Positions 1 to 10,377 of a stretch of 64,000 nt of DNA are shown here, in pieces (positions within the stretch are counted from its first letter, which is position 1; each line of letters opens with the position of its first letter). The notes below the pieces were generated by a model. That model did not search any database. It saw only the letters and a program-made list of their open reading frames with translations, and was not told the DNA's origin. A program made the translations under genes and the position numbers. Source of the stretch: Ditylenchus dipsaci (Eukaryota; Nematoda; Chromadorea; Rhabditida; Anguinidae); assembly GCA_004194705.1 (NCBI GenBank), contig SADC01001256.1, forward strand, positions 434,001-498,000, in the 5' to 3' direction.

Positions 1-85
1 CGTAGGTTGCACGCCACAATTTCGCCGTGGCCACAATTTCGCCGGACCACAATTTCTCCGCGGCCATAATTTCGCCGCGTAACTT
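1..85. mobile_element. MULE-like element, end array (cut by window start)
   Basis: Short phrases of the type 'cacaatttcgccg' and 'ggaccacaatttctccg' are repeated in tandem. The same array opens the elements at 17360 and 29203, where an inverted array closes them, so this is one end of that family. Confidence 0.6.
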
Positions 86-88
86 TTA

Positions 89-290
89 CCATGTTTTGGT
101 CACTGGAGCTGGGCAAAAAAGCCTCTATATGCATTTTATGATCAAGAGTACTTCTCGGAATCATGTCTAAAGTAAGTGAGTGCGCGCATCTCTAACTCTC
201 AAGACCCTGCGCACCCTTCAGTATGACTATCAGTATGCCCTTCAGTATGACGAAACCTTCTATATGACTAACATTTTTCAAAAATTTTGA
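89..290 (+). repeat. Dispersed repeat DR, copy 1
   Basis: The copy begins with 'atgttttggtcactggagct' and runs through 'cggaatcatgtctaaagtaa' to 'gcgcatctctaactctcaag'. Further copies are near 17440, 29310, 32597, 42165, 54830 and, inverted, 61208. In fuller copies the second half folds back on the first. No coding function is evident. Confidence 0.8.
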
Positions 291-346
291 ATAGAGGGCC
301 CAGCTACAGAGCGCTGGTATGCCCCTTTAAGTTAAGTTCATCCAAC

Positions 347-1168
347 CTGGAAATACGTGGCTGCACTCAATTTGACATAGTGAACGCCCGCAGTTGTGTT
401 GCAATTAACTGTATCCAGACCACCATATGTAAATACTCCGGCCCTCACATTCTGATCATTGCCATGCTGAGACAGGTACACCTTAACTTTTTTCAACTTA
501 CCAAATCAACAGAATAAAATTTATTTACAGTCAAGATCGGTTCATCCAGCAAGTTTGATCGATAGCATTTATAAGAGGTGGCTTAATATGGTCATCAGCT
601 ACGGATTGAAATGCCAGTCCTAGTATGCCGTCAACATGAATGTTTTCAAAGAAAGGTGCGATTTCGGTAGCCAATCCAAAGGTGGTGTTATTAACTTCTA
701 GTTGAGGACCGTCAGCGTCTCCAAACTATCTCACGATTCAGAAATGTTCATTTCATAATAAAACTAACCCTTAAGACATCCACCCCCAAATAGCCTTTTG
801 CAAAGCCTGTTCCGTACTGAATAGAAAAGTGACGTCCATCAGATTTATAAGAGCTAGAAATGCTGCTAAGAAACTAAACAATAGCAATTCAATTGCCTTT
901 CTAAATTAAGGCTAACCAAATTTTTGGAGTTGCAAGCGTTGCTGCTGAATTCTCATATGCTTGTTGGGCTTCCTCGCCACAACAAGCTGGTGGACAAAAG
1001 AAGTCGCAGAGATCTGCATCTGTGCAAATTCTTTCACATTCTTCCTCAGAGCTACAAGAGTTGTCCGGAACCCAAAGATTTGCAGAACCAGTGTCTAGAA
1101 TGACACGAAATGGCTGCTGCGGATTGCCTGAAGAATTTTTATACAGTCGATTCTCGATTTGAGGACAC
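347..1168 (-). pseudogene. Aspartic protease pseudogene (copy A), N-terminal lobe
   Basis: This is a pepsin/cathepsin-D-family (A1) fragment read on the minus strand. The first exon (about 1168-900) has the catalytic motif DTGSANLWVPD followed by a Cys-rich insert (CSSEEECERIC, then CPPACC). The next exon (about 860-775) carries QYGTGFAKGYLGVD. The third (about 710-490) has DGILGLAFQS and PPLINAID. Exon 347-481 (45 codons) holds VFTYGGLDTVNC. The second catalytic Asp and the C-terminal lobe are absent here but survive in copy C. One base is missing in the codons after PPLINAID, breaking the frame. A1 proteases in nematodes are usually secreted or lysosomal and often digestive; no signal peptide exon was found. 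Loss of function is inferred from the frameshift and the missing half. Confidence 0.85.
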
Positions 1169-1236
1169 CTCAAAAGTTCGTTCCCACCTAGGGTCCTATA
1201 CTTTTTGTATACTTATACTTTAGCCTGATTTTAATT

Positions 1237-1800
1237 TTTTTGCCAGATTTGTTTTGACAGTCTGGTTGCAAATATCGCAAGGATTCCGATTTTGCCGATC
1301 GTTTTTTAGTAACTAAACAATTTTACTTCAAAAATCTCTGCTCTTGAATCGAAGTTTTGTTTTTTTGAATAGTAAAATTATTTAGTTATTAAAGGACCAT
1401 GAAAATTAATAAGCACAGCAATTTGGAATTTTGAATTCGCGCGGGACCACCCTGATTTTGTCAATAATATTTTAGAATTGTTTTTTGTTTGCATGTAAAA
1501 TTTTTTCAAAATATAGAACTGTTTACTAGTCGGGCCCAACGTTGATCGACACTGCCAGATCGGACGACTTATCCTACTTACGCTGCACCATAACAACTAA
1601 TACAAGTTGATGTTAAACATCTACTCATAAATAGTATTCAAATTTTAAATGCACACAAAAAAAATTAATTCAAAACATTATGGACAAAATGAAGGTGGTC
1701 CCGCGCGAATTCGAATCCCGCAAATCGCTGTGCTTATCAAGTTTCATGGTCCTTTAAAAAACAATCGGTAAAATCGGAATCCTTGCAAAACAGAACTGGT
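1237..1800. mobile_element. Foldback element, 'cgattttgcc' ends
   Basis: The left arm (near 1280) reads 'aaggattccgattttgccga' and the right arm (near 1770) is its inverse, with AT-rich DNA between. Related pairs are at 5440-5625, 24590-24775, 33930-34450, 38097-38275 and inside 45060-45482. No transposase is visible. Confidence 0.6.
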
Positions 1801-1823
1801 AACCCCCCAGTCCCCCGCGGCTC

Positions 1824-1846
1824 GGCATCGAAATGGGCGTGTCCGG
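1824..1846. mobile_element. Relic of a 'catcgaaatggg' MULE array
   Basis: A single unit of the array that forms the ends of the MULE at 18640-20050. It marks where the duplicated globin segment was once joined to such an element. The same relic is in copy B near 34485. Confidence 0.4.
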
Positions 1847-2344
1847 TTTGCGGATGCTAAATGAGATTTGTCACTCAGAAATGGTCATAAATTTTTTTAA
1901 TTTATTAAAAAAAAATCTGTTTTTTCCATCTTCTAGCTAAGATTCAGGCTACCAGATAAGCTATTGATAAAGTAGATATTGTTTAAAAAAATTGAGATAA
2001 AAAAGAATCCGCCTAAGCGTTCTCACTCGAATTTGCTGCCAGATGTTTTCGATGATGCTTTTAATGCTGGTTGTTAGCTACAAGATAGAAATAACAGAAA
2101 AAGTTTTGAAAAATTAAAAAAAATTATGGCCACAAATCTCATTAAGCATCCGCAAACAGCATCCTCATTGTGTTTGAAGTCAAACACAAAATTGGTCTCA
2201 TTGTTTGTAAAGCAAGTAATAGTTTGACACTGATCTGAATTTTTTACTTTAAAATGAAAAATAATTTCACAGAAAAAAATTAGAGCCAAAGATAAGCCTA
2301 AGCGAAAAATAGTCAAAAAGCTTTTTCGCACAGCTCTGCGGGCA

Positions 2345-4509
2345 TTACAGGTCAGTAGACTCAGCACTACTAGATATGTGTGTTTGCTTGGTCATTATTG
2401 GACGCACAGGGCCTTTTCTTTGAGCCATGGCCTCTGGTGTACTTATCACTTTTGGAAGAGCACTGTTTAACAGACTCACATCCAAGGACAAAGAAGATGA
2501 TTGGGTACCAAGGCCGCAAATAGCTGTGAAGTGACTCTTTTGAGCCATCATCATTCTGAGGGTTGGAGGACGGGGACTCTGTCCTCGTTGTTTTCTCCGT
2601 AGACTGCTTGTGGAAGAACTGTTTGATGATGATTTTGATGTGGTTGCTTGCTTTTTACAGGACTGCTGGTCAGCAAATTTTAAATGCTTTGGTGCAGCAG
2701 CGAAATCCACGCTAGTATGAGAAGTCATTTTCTAAAAAAAATTCAATAATTTATGAAAACATTGAAAACAAAACCGTGTTTTTTTGTTGTGGACACTTTA
2801 AGAAAGATGCCATCGATTGTTGAGCGATTTGCTTTTGCAGGTCTGCCACTGGAGACCTAGTGAGTTGTCTACTAGGAGCACCCATGCTGATTGATCTCTT
2901 GAATCGTGGCGTTGTGGCTGTTGAACAATCTCTTGACTTGCCTCGTCTCAGTTTACCTTTCTGTGGTCTTTTATTCTTCTTTACATTTTGTACAACATTT
3001 GTTGTACATTTTGTACATCACTATTGATCTTGCAGGTGAGTTTCCTAACGTCAAGGAGGAAACAGCTGCAGCTATGCGAGAGCTCCTAAGCGCTAAGTCT
3101 GTGCTTCTCTGAAAGAAACATTACTTTAGACTATAATGGAAATAAGTAATTAACCCACAGCTATTCTCGTGTGACTGTACATTTTGTCCGTGATTGCCAC
3201 GCTTAAGGTGGACCAAGCACTAGCAGCTAGAGGGTAAGCTCGCACACATTCCTGTGAGAACATCACTTCAGCAAAACACTCGCCCAATTTATGGAAGATT
3301 TGTCGGTCAAAGCCCATAGGGATTAGTTTAGCATGGGCTCGTCCTAAGCAGTGAATTTATTATTGAACTAGTGAGTATTATCAATGTATCACATAATATC
3401 ATGTTTTTCTGAGTTCATGTCAAGAAAGTCTTATACTACCTTAAATCGGTTCTCATCCAATGTTTGTTGAGCTTTTTTGACATGAACAAGCTGATCCATC
3501 TTTGTGATGGCATTAAATTTCCCGGTACAATTTTAAATTTTGGATGAGGTCGGGATAAAAGATAAAACCCCGTAAATTCTCTAATTAGCCGATCAGTAGG
3601 TTTATTTTTAAGCCCTTCGAAAATCTGAAAAATTTGGAGTCGATGTCCAGATTTTTGAATGCTTAACCCAAATTGAAAAATAGGAATCCGTAGAGTTAGT
3701 GCGAGTTAAGAAAAACCAATAAAAGTTTTAAACAATAAAATTATCTGGCCTGAAATATAAGCCCTATCGAAGAGGGTCGGCTGATTAGAGAATATACAAA
3801 ACATTTATATTTTTCTGCCCAACCTAGACTTTTTAAAGTTTTAATAAAAAGCTATATATTATAAGACTCTTAGCTTGCCTATAGTTGCAGGATCCCAAGC
3901 AGGTTTAAAATGCTCATTACATCTGAGTTTTTGGTAACCAGCTCGTCGAATATCTATTTTATATCCGTTATATTAATCTGGTTTGATTAGTTGACTGTTT
4001 CAAATCAATCACTTTTTCCATAATTTTAAGAGTGCCTCTGCCAGACGTTTTCGGAGCTTCTGACAGACGTTTCCAGGTCATTCTGAGAGCTCTTCTCTGT
4101 GAAATTTTGGATTGATTTCAGTATTTTATAAAAAAAATTGGGCTAAAGATTCACATGTGTATCAGTAAGTCGAGTGTTCAGCTCAGTCACAAACTGGTGC
4201 AAAGCCAAATAGGCATGCTGGTGGTCAGCCATGCCTTTGCTTTCTTCTCCTGGACTGCTACCACCTATATCTTGTTCACTTTGACCGAAAACAGCTCCCA
4301 AAGTGCCCATGGAGCGCCCGCAACCACCAGGCAGGGATGACCCCCCTCTTTCACCTATTTTTTTTGTCTTTTGAATGAATATAAATGTAAAGCGAACCGT
4401 AGACAAAGTTATTAAATGAATTCTGCTCACTCTCACCGATAGCTGCATATTCACCGTTAAGTTGCTGGATCAGCTTTCTTCGCTGGATGGCTTCTTTTAT
4501 TCGCATCAT
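2345..4509 (-). pseudogene. Globin 2, copy A (E-F region deleted)
   Basis: A multi-exon globin gene on the minus strand. Exons are 4509-4437 (starts MMRIKEAIQRR), 4354-4155 (Gly/Ser-rich, then HAYLALHQFVTEL), 4096-4013 (helix A-B: RRALRMTWKRLSEAPKTSGR), 3953-3879, 3343-3159 (F-H helices: GRAHAKLIPMGFDRQIF, proximal His in GRAHAK), 3108-3022, 2960-2775 and 2731-2345 (Ser/Lys-rich tail ending AESTDL). All exon phases fit. Exon 4 is 75 bp against 220 bp in copy D: a 145-bp deletion removes FYRSAF and the distal-His helix and shifts the frame, so no haem pocket can form. Exon 4 appears to use a GC donor (GGCAAGC). The last three exons form a basic, Ser-rich extension beyond the globin fold. Globin assignment is by motif order; pseudogene status follows from the deletion. 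Confidence 0.88.
3571..3805. mobile_element. MITE in globin 2 intron 4
   Basis: Inverted ends 'gtaaattctctaattagccg' and its complement 'cggctgattagagaatatac' flank about 190 bp. It belongs to the same structural type as the TA-flanked elements. A relic is at 32410-32475 and the copy B version is at 36231-36460. Confidence 0.6.
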
Positions 4510-4559
4510 CTTGCTAGTGTTCACAAAAAGGAAAATAATAAAGTTCAAATACAATAGTT

Positions 4560-5220
4560 ATACAGTCTTAACACTCCAGCTTTCAAGCGGAGTGATTGAG
4601 ATTCCTGACTCGGAATTTCACGCTGAATACGATAGTACCTACCGTTTATGCTTTGCACCGTGATAATGTGGGCTAAGTGACAAATTGTCATGGTAAAAAT
4701 TTAGCCATTATCCGCAGGTTTTGAAGTAAAGCACAATTATTGTCATACTACACCTAGGCCCACAGCATACTACAGGGATGCCCAAATTTTTTGAACAATT
4801 TCTTTTGCTCATAACTTTTTGAAATCTTGCTGTTATGACTGGATCTTTTTTATTCAAAAGAGATTGAAATTTATATTTTATCATGTAAAGGACCCGAAAA
4901 TGGAAAGTGGGAAGCTTTAAGCCCGCTATTTTGAGCTGAAATTGGTGATCTCTGGGTAGTCAGAGAATTCGCACTTCGACTTCACAACTCAATTGTGGCT
5001 ACCGCATCAGTGTGGTCGATTCAATTATAAAAATTCTCTTGAATTATCAAAGTAACTGTAGCTTACTACTCTTTCTTAGACTATTTTTTGAATTTTTTTT
5101 CATATGTTTTTTTTTGTATGAAAATTGTAAAGTTTGCAGTATCCAAGTTTCGTAAGTAAACTTTTTCAGTTCACTTTTTATGAGATTTCGAGTGCAGTAA
5201 AAAGCCATAAATTTTGAAGT
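4560..5220. other. No recognisable gene
   Basis: AT-rich non-coding sequence without a supported ORF, tandem array or clear inverted ends. It is duplicated at 37210-37860, and the part after about 5085 recurs near 24240. Confidence 0.5.
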
Positions 5221-5224
5221 TCAA

Positions 5225-5390
5225 ATGACCGGCCAAGTGAGGCTAGGACACTTGGCTACAGACAGTTGGCTACATTTTTTGATTGTTCACCGAAATAATG
5301 TTACTTAAAAGACCCAAAAATGTACCCAACTGTCTGTAGCCAAGCGTCCATGTAGCCAAGTGTCGTTTTACCCGGCCAAGTTACCGAGTT
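5225..5390. mobile_element. Short foldback element, 'cttggctaca' arms
   Basis: 'gacacttggctacagacagt' faces its inverse 'actgtctgtagccaagcgtc', with partial extra units on the right. It is present in copies A, B (about 37905) and C (about 24412), so it predates the duplications. Confidence 0.6.
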
Positions 5391-5643
5391 CGACATCTCT
5401 TTTACACCCTTTTTTCAAGCTTTTGCTAGTCTTTTTTTGACAGTTTGGTACCAAGTATTGAAAAGATTCCGGTTTTGCCGATTGTTTATACATCGATTAA
5501 AAAACAGGGTTTTAGTTTAACCGAGTTTTTGCTTTTTTAGAGGAAAAATTTTGAATTTTAGAAAAATAATCCGTAAAATCGGAATCCTTGCAATATTTGC
5601 GGACAAACTGTCAAAACTTTTTTAAAAATGAAGGTGAAAAAAT

Positions 5644-6179
5644 GGGTACAGTCCGTTTGACCGTCATCATTTTGACCGTCAGCATATTTGACCGTCACCA
5701 TTTTGACCGTCAGCATAATTTGACCGTCGTTTAAATTTGACCGTCACCATTTTGACCGTCAGCATAATTTGACCGTCGCCATTTTGACCGTCGTTTGAAT
5801 GTGACCGACACTATTTTGTCTTTGGTTTTGTTTAAGACATTTATTTCGTGAAGCTTTTACTCATTCGATGCAAACAGACTGAGTAAGAAAGAATGGTGTC
5901 AGGAAGTTGTGTTGGCGTTGAAAGATGTTTGAAATGTTGTTAAACGGTTCAATAAAATTACGGTGTTAGTCAAGGTTTATTATTCTTATTTAGTAATTGT
6001 TAGCCTGCGTTGCAAAAATTGCATCAAGATGTGTGATTCGATCGTTATCTGTTCGAAATTCCTGACGGTCAAAATGGTGACGGTCAAAATAGTGACGGTC
6101 ACATTCAAACGACGGTCAAAATGGCGACGGTCAAATTATGCTGACGGTCAAATTGGTGACGGTCAAACGGACTGTACCC
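5644..6179. mobile_element. MULE-like MITE with 'gaccgtc' array ends (copy A)
   Basis: 536 bp. Outer ends are GGGTACAGTCCGTTTGACCG and its exact inverse. Each arm is a run of 15-20 bp phrases ending in 'ttgaccgtc', and about 240 bp of unrelated core lies between. Copy C lacks the element at the matching site (near 24787), giving an empty site. An A-rich 7-9 bp target duplication is likely, but its length cannot be fixed in the A run. Arm style matches the transposase-bearing MULE-like elements at 18640 and 30330; no protein is encoded here. Confidence 0.8.
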
Positions 6180-6760
6180 AAAAAAATGTCGGACCCTAGC
6201 TGGGGAAGAACTTCCGATCTTAAATATTCGTTGAATCTAGTTACGTTAAATCGAGTTTTAACTGTAGCGTTGGTTACCGCGTACAAGCTAGACTAGATCT
6301 AGGGCTTCACTATATCAAGGTCGGACTGTATGTGGCTTAGTGAATTTTGTTCTCGACCGGTTAATTGTTCCGGACCAGTAAATTCTGTATTAAGACATCC
6401 TTCAAAAAGAGATCGCAGAACGACTCAGTAGAAGCATAACTGGTTGAGCTTGAATAACGAATCGATTGAAGAATTCATCAGTAGAGAACACACTGTTGCA
6501 GAACAATTGTAGGGCCAACTATTTTCATAGTTTTATTTATTTTAAATCTAGAAAAGCTTTTTGTATTTCAGGGTTGTGTACGAAAGCGCTGTATTTTTTT
6601 CCTATTTTTTATCACTGGTTAAAGAAATAGCACATTAAAGGCGTGCCGTATTGATTTGTTGCAATGTAAATACAATATTTTATTCGTATTGATTTTAACA
6701 CATTCAAAATAAATTATGGCTAAACATTTTGGCTAAAAAATAAATAAATTTTGTAGCAAG

Positions 6761-7069
6761 TTACACAAATGTAGTTTGAGATGAAAAAAAGTTTTGCTGT
6801 GAAATAGAGTTTTGTCTGATCTCAGCGGGTTGGCCATTGAAAGCTAGAAAGCGCTTGGAATTATTATTGCTATTGCATCTCAAGTTATTGTTGCTCTTTT
6901 TCTTTTCATTGAAAGCTTTTTCGTTTGTCTCATCCGACCAGTTAAAACGTTGATGTGAGTGGGAACGTTGATTGCATGATTTGAGCAATTCTCCATCTGA
7001 CTTTCTTTGTTGCTGGTATTTTTGACCCAAGATAGCCATTGCATTTGCCAGGTTCATTGGCACAGGAAG
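6761..7069 (-). CDS. Exon X (copy A): conserved 3' terminal exon, unknown protein
   Basis: A 309-bp phase-0 exon on the minus strand with acceptor CTTTACAG. It starts LPVPMNLANAMAILGQKYQQ and ends SSQTTFV before the stop. It is polar, rich in Asn, Gln, Ser and Lys, with no membrane segment or domain I recognise. An AATAAA on the minus strand lies near 6680. The same exon is at 39503-39811 and 25367-25675 with identical length and no frame-breaking change, only a few substitutions (for example N/D and R/G). That suggests it is, or was until recently, under constraint. Upstream exons could not be found, because repeats fill the space towards globin 1. It may belong to a separate gene between the two globins. 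Confidence 0.55.
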   Translation of the reverse strand, partial: LPVPMNLANAMAILGQKYQQQRKSDGELLKSCNQRSHSHQRFNWSDETNEKAFNEKKKSNNNLRCNSNNNSKRFLAFNGQPAEIRQNSISQQNFFSSQTTFV

Positions 7070-7159
7070 CTGTAAAGTTTTGTATAAAAGCATTTTAAAG
7101 TAAAATAAGACCAAATTACTGATTTTTAGTACTGGATGAAGGAGGGATTCCCCAGGGAA

Positions 7160-7245
7160 ATACAACATCTGTAGTGCAATGGATGAGCATTAGTGCTTAT
7201 GGTGCAAAATGCTGGTTCGACCCCACGTAGTGGCATGCTAGTTTT
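7160..7245 (+). repeat. tRNA-like (SINE-type) arm, forward
   Basis: An A-box-like stretch (TAGTGCAATGGATGAGCATT) is followed about 30 bp on by a B-box (GGTTCGACCCC). It faces the inverted arm at 8823-8905. Degenerate; not a functional tRNA gene. Confidence 0.6.
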
Positions 7246-7493
7246 TTTGTCTCTTTTGACCAATATGTATGGGTCGTAATTTGGGTCGTTCATTTCAAAC
7301 CTGGCGTAAAAAAGTTGAAATAATTACCCCTATACATTGATCAAACAAAAACGAACCTGCGCCCCATTTGGGGCCACGAAGTTCATCCAGTACGGCACCA
7401 AGGCCGAATTTCCAAACAGCTGGAATATAGGCTCGTATTCGGAATCAGCGACCTCAATTACCCTTCGAAATTAATCATACAAGCCAACATAAA

Positions 7494-8814
7494 TAGGGTT
7501 GTCGATCGATTTGAAATTTTTCGATTATCGAAAAATTGAAAAATCGAAATATCGAAAATTTTCGATAATCGATAATCGAAATATCGAAAATATCGAAAAT
7601 TTTCGATTAATCGATTATCGAAATATCGAAAATATCGAAAAAATTTCGATAATCGATTATCGAAATATCGAAAATATCGAAAAAATTTCGATAATCGGGA
7701 ATCGATCGAAAATTGGTCGATAATCGATCGATTTCGATCGAAAATCGATCGAAATCTATGAAATTATCATCCCTTATTAAGGTTACCTTATACCATTATT
7801 CCAACACACGAAAAAATGATAATATGAACAAACAAGTATTTTATTGAGCCATCAACGTACAAAGGTAAAGTATTCAAAGAGTGACTAAATGATCGAAATA
7901 TACAGTACCGGTCAAAAAAATGGACAAGAATTTTTTGACACAAATTTTTTCTTTAAGTTATTATTTATAACCAATGTGAATTTGGATATAGTTTTGTCTT
8001 GCGCCTTTTTGTAGCATTTTTTCTCCTTAATCTAACGGCGTTAACAGTTATTTCAGTTGTGCAAAAATTATTTTTTCAGATTTTTTTCGAAGCTATTTTT
8101 ACACGAATTTTGAAGCACTGTTTCTAAGCTACAATTTGGTAGGTTAAGATTTTATTTTAGATTTTTCTGGAAAAGTTTTCATAAAAAATGCAAAAGTGTT
8201 GATTTCTAGTCAAATCTAAGTAAAATAGTCGTTTTGCCGCATAAACAGTGGATTCTCTCAAAATTAATGTTTTCAAAGACTGTCATTCAATGCGTCATTT
8301 TGAAGCCCTTTTATTTCCCTACACAATGAAGTGTCAAGAATTTTAATAGAATGACTTGGGGTTAAGGTCCAGACGGTTGAAGTTTTAAAAAGTAAAACAC
8401 GACTTAAAATAAGGTGAAAAGATAAGATTTTTACTTTTTAAAACTTCGACCGTCTGGACCTTAGCCCCAAGTCATTCTTTCGTTAAAATCAGGTTATTTT
8501 GAAAGTTCTTGAAAATGAAACTCTACATTTTATAACAAATACTTCACAAAATATCGAAATCGAAAAATCTTCGGTTTTCGATAATTGAAAATCGATCGAA
8601 GGCTATCGATTAATCGATAATCGAATTATCGAAAAAATCGAAAATTTTCGATTAATCGATTATCGAAATATCGAAAATATCGAAAAAATTTCGATAATCG
8701 ATAATCGGGAATCGATCGAATCGAAATGTTTCGATAATCGATTATCGAAATAATCGAAAATATCGAAAAAGCTTCGATTTTCGGTCGATTTCGATAAATC
8801 GATCGACAACCCTA
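7494..8814. mobile_element. hAT-type element with 'atcgaaa' array arms
   Basis: 1321 bp starting TAGGGTTGTCGATCGAT and ending in the inverse. An exact 8-bp duplication (AACATAAA) flanks it at 7486-7493 and 8815-8822. Copy B has the single, empty AACATAAA at 40233-40240. Both arms are long tandem runs of 'cgaaatatcgaaaat'-like units. The 700-bp core has no coding capacity that I can support, so the element is non-autonomous. Confidence 0.92.
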
Positions 8815-8822
8815 AACATAAA

Positions 8823-8905
8823 TAGCGTGCCACCACGTGGGATCGAACCTGCGCACCATTGTGGGCCATAAAACACTAACGCTTATCCATTGCGCCACCG
8901 ATGCT
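8823..8905 (-). repeat. tRNA-like (SINE-type) arm, reverse
   Basis: On the minus strand it reads GGTGGCGCAATGGATAAGCG (A-box-like), then GGTTCGATCCC (B-box). It is the partner of the arm at 7160-7245; without the hAT insertion they are about 340 bp apart. Confidence 0.65.
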
Positions 8906-9032
8906 GAATTTTTCAATAGAACAAAAGTAATTTAAGTTTCCTCCTCTTTTTAAGTGACCGAATCGACAGAAAAACAAGATTTGAAATTATATGGTTAATT
9001 AGCTGGTGTTATATTGCAATTTAATTAATTTT

Positions 9033-9656
9033 TTAGGTTACCGTTTTAGCAGCCAAACAAGCTGACTGACTCTGTTGATTCACAACCTTAGCTTTGGCAG
9101 GTTGAATTTGCAGTTTAGGCAAAGGCATAGGCAAAGGAGACCTATCAGCTATAGCTGGACAGCCAAGCGAAAACTTTACTGGCTGCTTTTCCACAGTAGT
9201 AGCTACAGGATCTATTTGGTTGCAAGAACCAGGTGGTACAAGGAGAGGTCTTGATCTAAATCGGAAATTGACCAGAGGAACCACCGATAAGTTGCGGGGA
9301 GCCGAACGCAGACGATCAATTAGAGCAGCCACCATTATAGTCCACGCCCTGCAAGCGTCTGGGAATCCACGAAGACAGTCCTATGCAGAATTTTTGAAGT
9401 TCTTTGCGAAATGTAAATATTAGAATCTGCAATACCTGCACCACAATTCCATCGATCAAACAGACGCCTAACTTGTCCCACATAGCCGCTTTAAATCCAT
9501 ACCTTTTCAAATGAGCATGATAGCAGCCTACAAATGAAGCTAGTGTAAAAAACTTTTATTATACTTTGACCTCACCAATTCTGTCGATATGATCAAATAT
9601 TTCTTGAGGAGCTTTCTCCAATGACTGGACTACCTGACTGATCAGACTCACAAAGA
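9033..9656 (-). pseudogene. Globin 1, copy A (3' fragment)
   Basis: Exons 9527-9436 and 9380-9033 match the last two exons of globin 1 in copy B. They carry CYHAHLKRYGF (proximal His region), AMWDKLGVCLIDG, then AWTIMVAALIDRLR (helix H) and a Pro-rich tail ending KTVT. The preceding exon is cut at about 9656, in the middle of helix F-G, where copy A ends and an unrelated duplicated block begins. The catalytic-side half and the promoter are gone, so the fragment cannot make a globin although its remaining frame is open. Confidence 0.88.
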
Positions 9657-9750
9657 AGTGTATAATTAGTTATAACCTGTTATAAGTGTATAATAGTATA
9701 GTATAATTAGTTATAATTTAGTTATAACATGATAAATAATTTATGAGAGC
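9657..9750. repeat. AT-rich simple repeat at duplication breakpoint
   Basis: Repeated 'ataattagttataa' phrases sit exactly where copy A stops matching copy B and a block shared with 46352 onward begins. Confidence 0.6.
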
Positions 9751-9844
9751 ACAGAAGGACAATTTAATAAACAAATAACATAATCAGGTCTGTTTTCAGC
9801 TAACTCAAGCTAAAAAAGACTCGTGAAGATAGCACTTGGGTTGG

Positions 9845-9990
9845 TCCATCTTCTCCCGGATTTAAATTTGAAAAAGACAGAGGGACAACAACAACTCTTT
9901 TAACCAAATCATCCTCATGGGAAAATGGAGGCGAGAAGTGAAAGGAGCGGTACTCCCATGCTGCTTTTAACGCCTTTTCTCCACAGCTCC
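9845..9990 (-). pseudogene. Coding-like remnant, unknown
   Basis: The minus strand is open for about 45 codons with normal amino-acid composition (GEKALKAAWEYRSFHFSPPF, then LVKRVVVVPLSF). The partner copy near 46550-46690 has single-base insertions and deletions that break the frame. I do not recognise the family. Confidence 0.35.
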
Positions 9991-10257
9991 TTTTATCGGC
10001 ATTTCAAAAGCCAGGATCGATTAGAAAAAAGGTTAATGCAAAGTAATTAAGATAATAAATTAAAAAGAACGTGACTAAACAGACCTAAACAGATAAACAA
10101 GCGTTCAATGCTGCTGTTGAGCAGGCTTTTGTAAATATTAACACGAGAAAGGCGGACTGTAACTTTTGACTGCAACTCTTATTAGCGTGAGTATGCTCAT
10201 TTAAAGACAAAATAAACAAAATTAAGGGTAAATTATTATAATTTAAGTTTCTGCTAC

Positions 10258-10377
10258 AGTCAAACCTGGATAAACGGATACCCCATGGTCACCCGATTTG
10301 GTCAGGTAAACTAAATTTACCCGAAAACGTACCCCTGATAAACGGACACCCCAATAAACGAACACTTTTTGTACTTC
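10258..10377. mobile_element. CAGTC MITE (left part)
   Basis: Begins TA-CAGTCAAACCTGGATAAACG and contains repeated 'gataaacggacacccc' phrases. The right end is missing. A shorter complete relative is at 48673-48758. Confidence 0.6.

Larger units (their letters stand above)
72..9656. repeat. Segmental duplication, copy A
   Basis: This block is nearly base-for-base identical to 32579-41079 in the same orientation. It differs mainly by a 1321-bp hAT insertion present only here (7494-8814), array-length changes in the element at 5644-6179, and replacement of the stretch around 290-420. It breaks off at about 9656, inside a globin exon that continues in copy B. Confidence 0.93.

Noticed and set aside
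2074..2367. 97-codon minus-strand open frame, repeated at 34734 and 18140
   Set aside because: It overlaps the end of globin 2's last exon and its AT-rich 3' flank; it is conserved only because the segment is duplicated. No splice sites or domain.
2906..3112. Plus-strand frame with hydrophobic run (copy B version at 35520)
   Set aside because: Antisense to phased globin 2 exons on the minus strand; the hydrophobic part comes from a 'ttgtacatt' simple repeat.
4155..4340. Plus-strand frame present in both copies
   Set aside because: Exact antisense shadow of globin 2 exon 2.
5644..6179. CRISPR-like look of regularly spaced 'gaccgtc' repeats
   Set aside because: Eukaryotic context, variable spacing, and the repeats form two inverted arms; a transposon end array, not CRISPR.
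7499..7723. Frame rich in Ile, Asn, Glu, Tyr repeats
   Set aside because: Produced by the 'cgaaatatcg' array of the hAT element; not a protein gene.
8823..8905. Functional tRNA gene
   Set aside because: Boxes are present, but the acceptor and anticodon stems do not pair and the unit is repeated as inverted arms.
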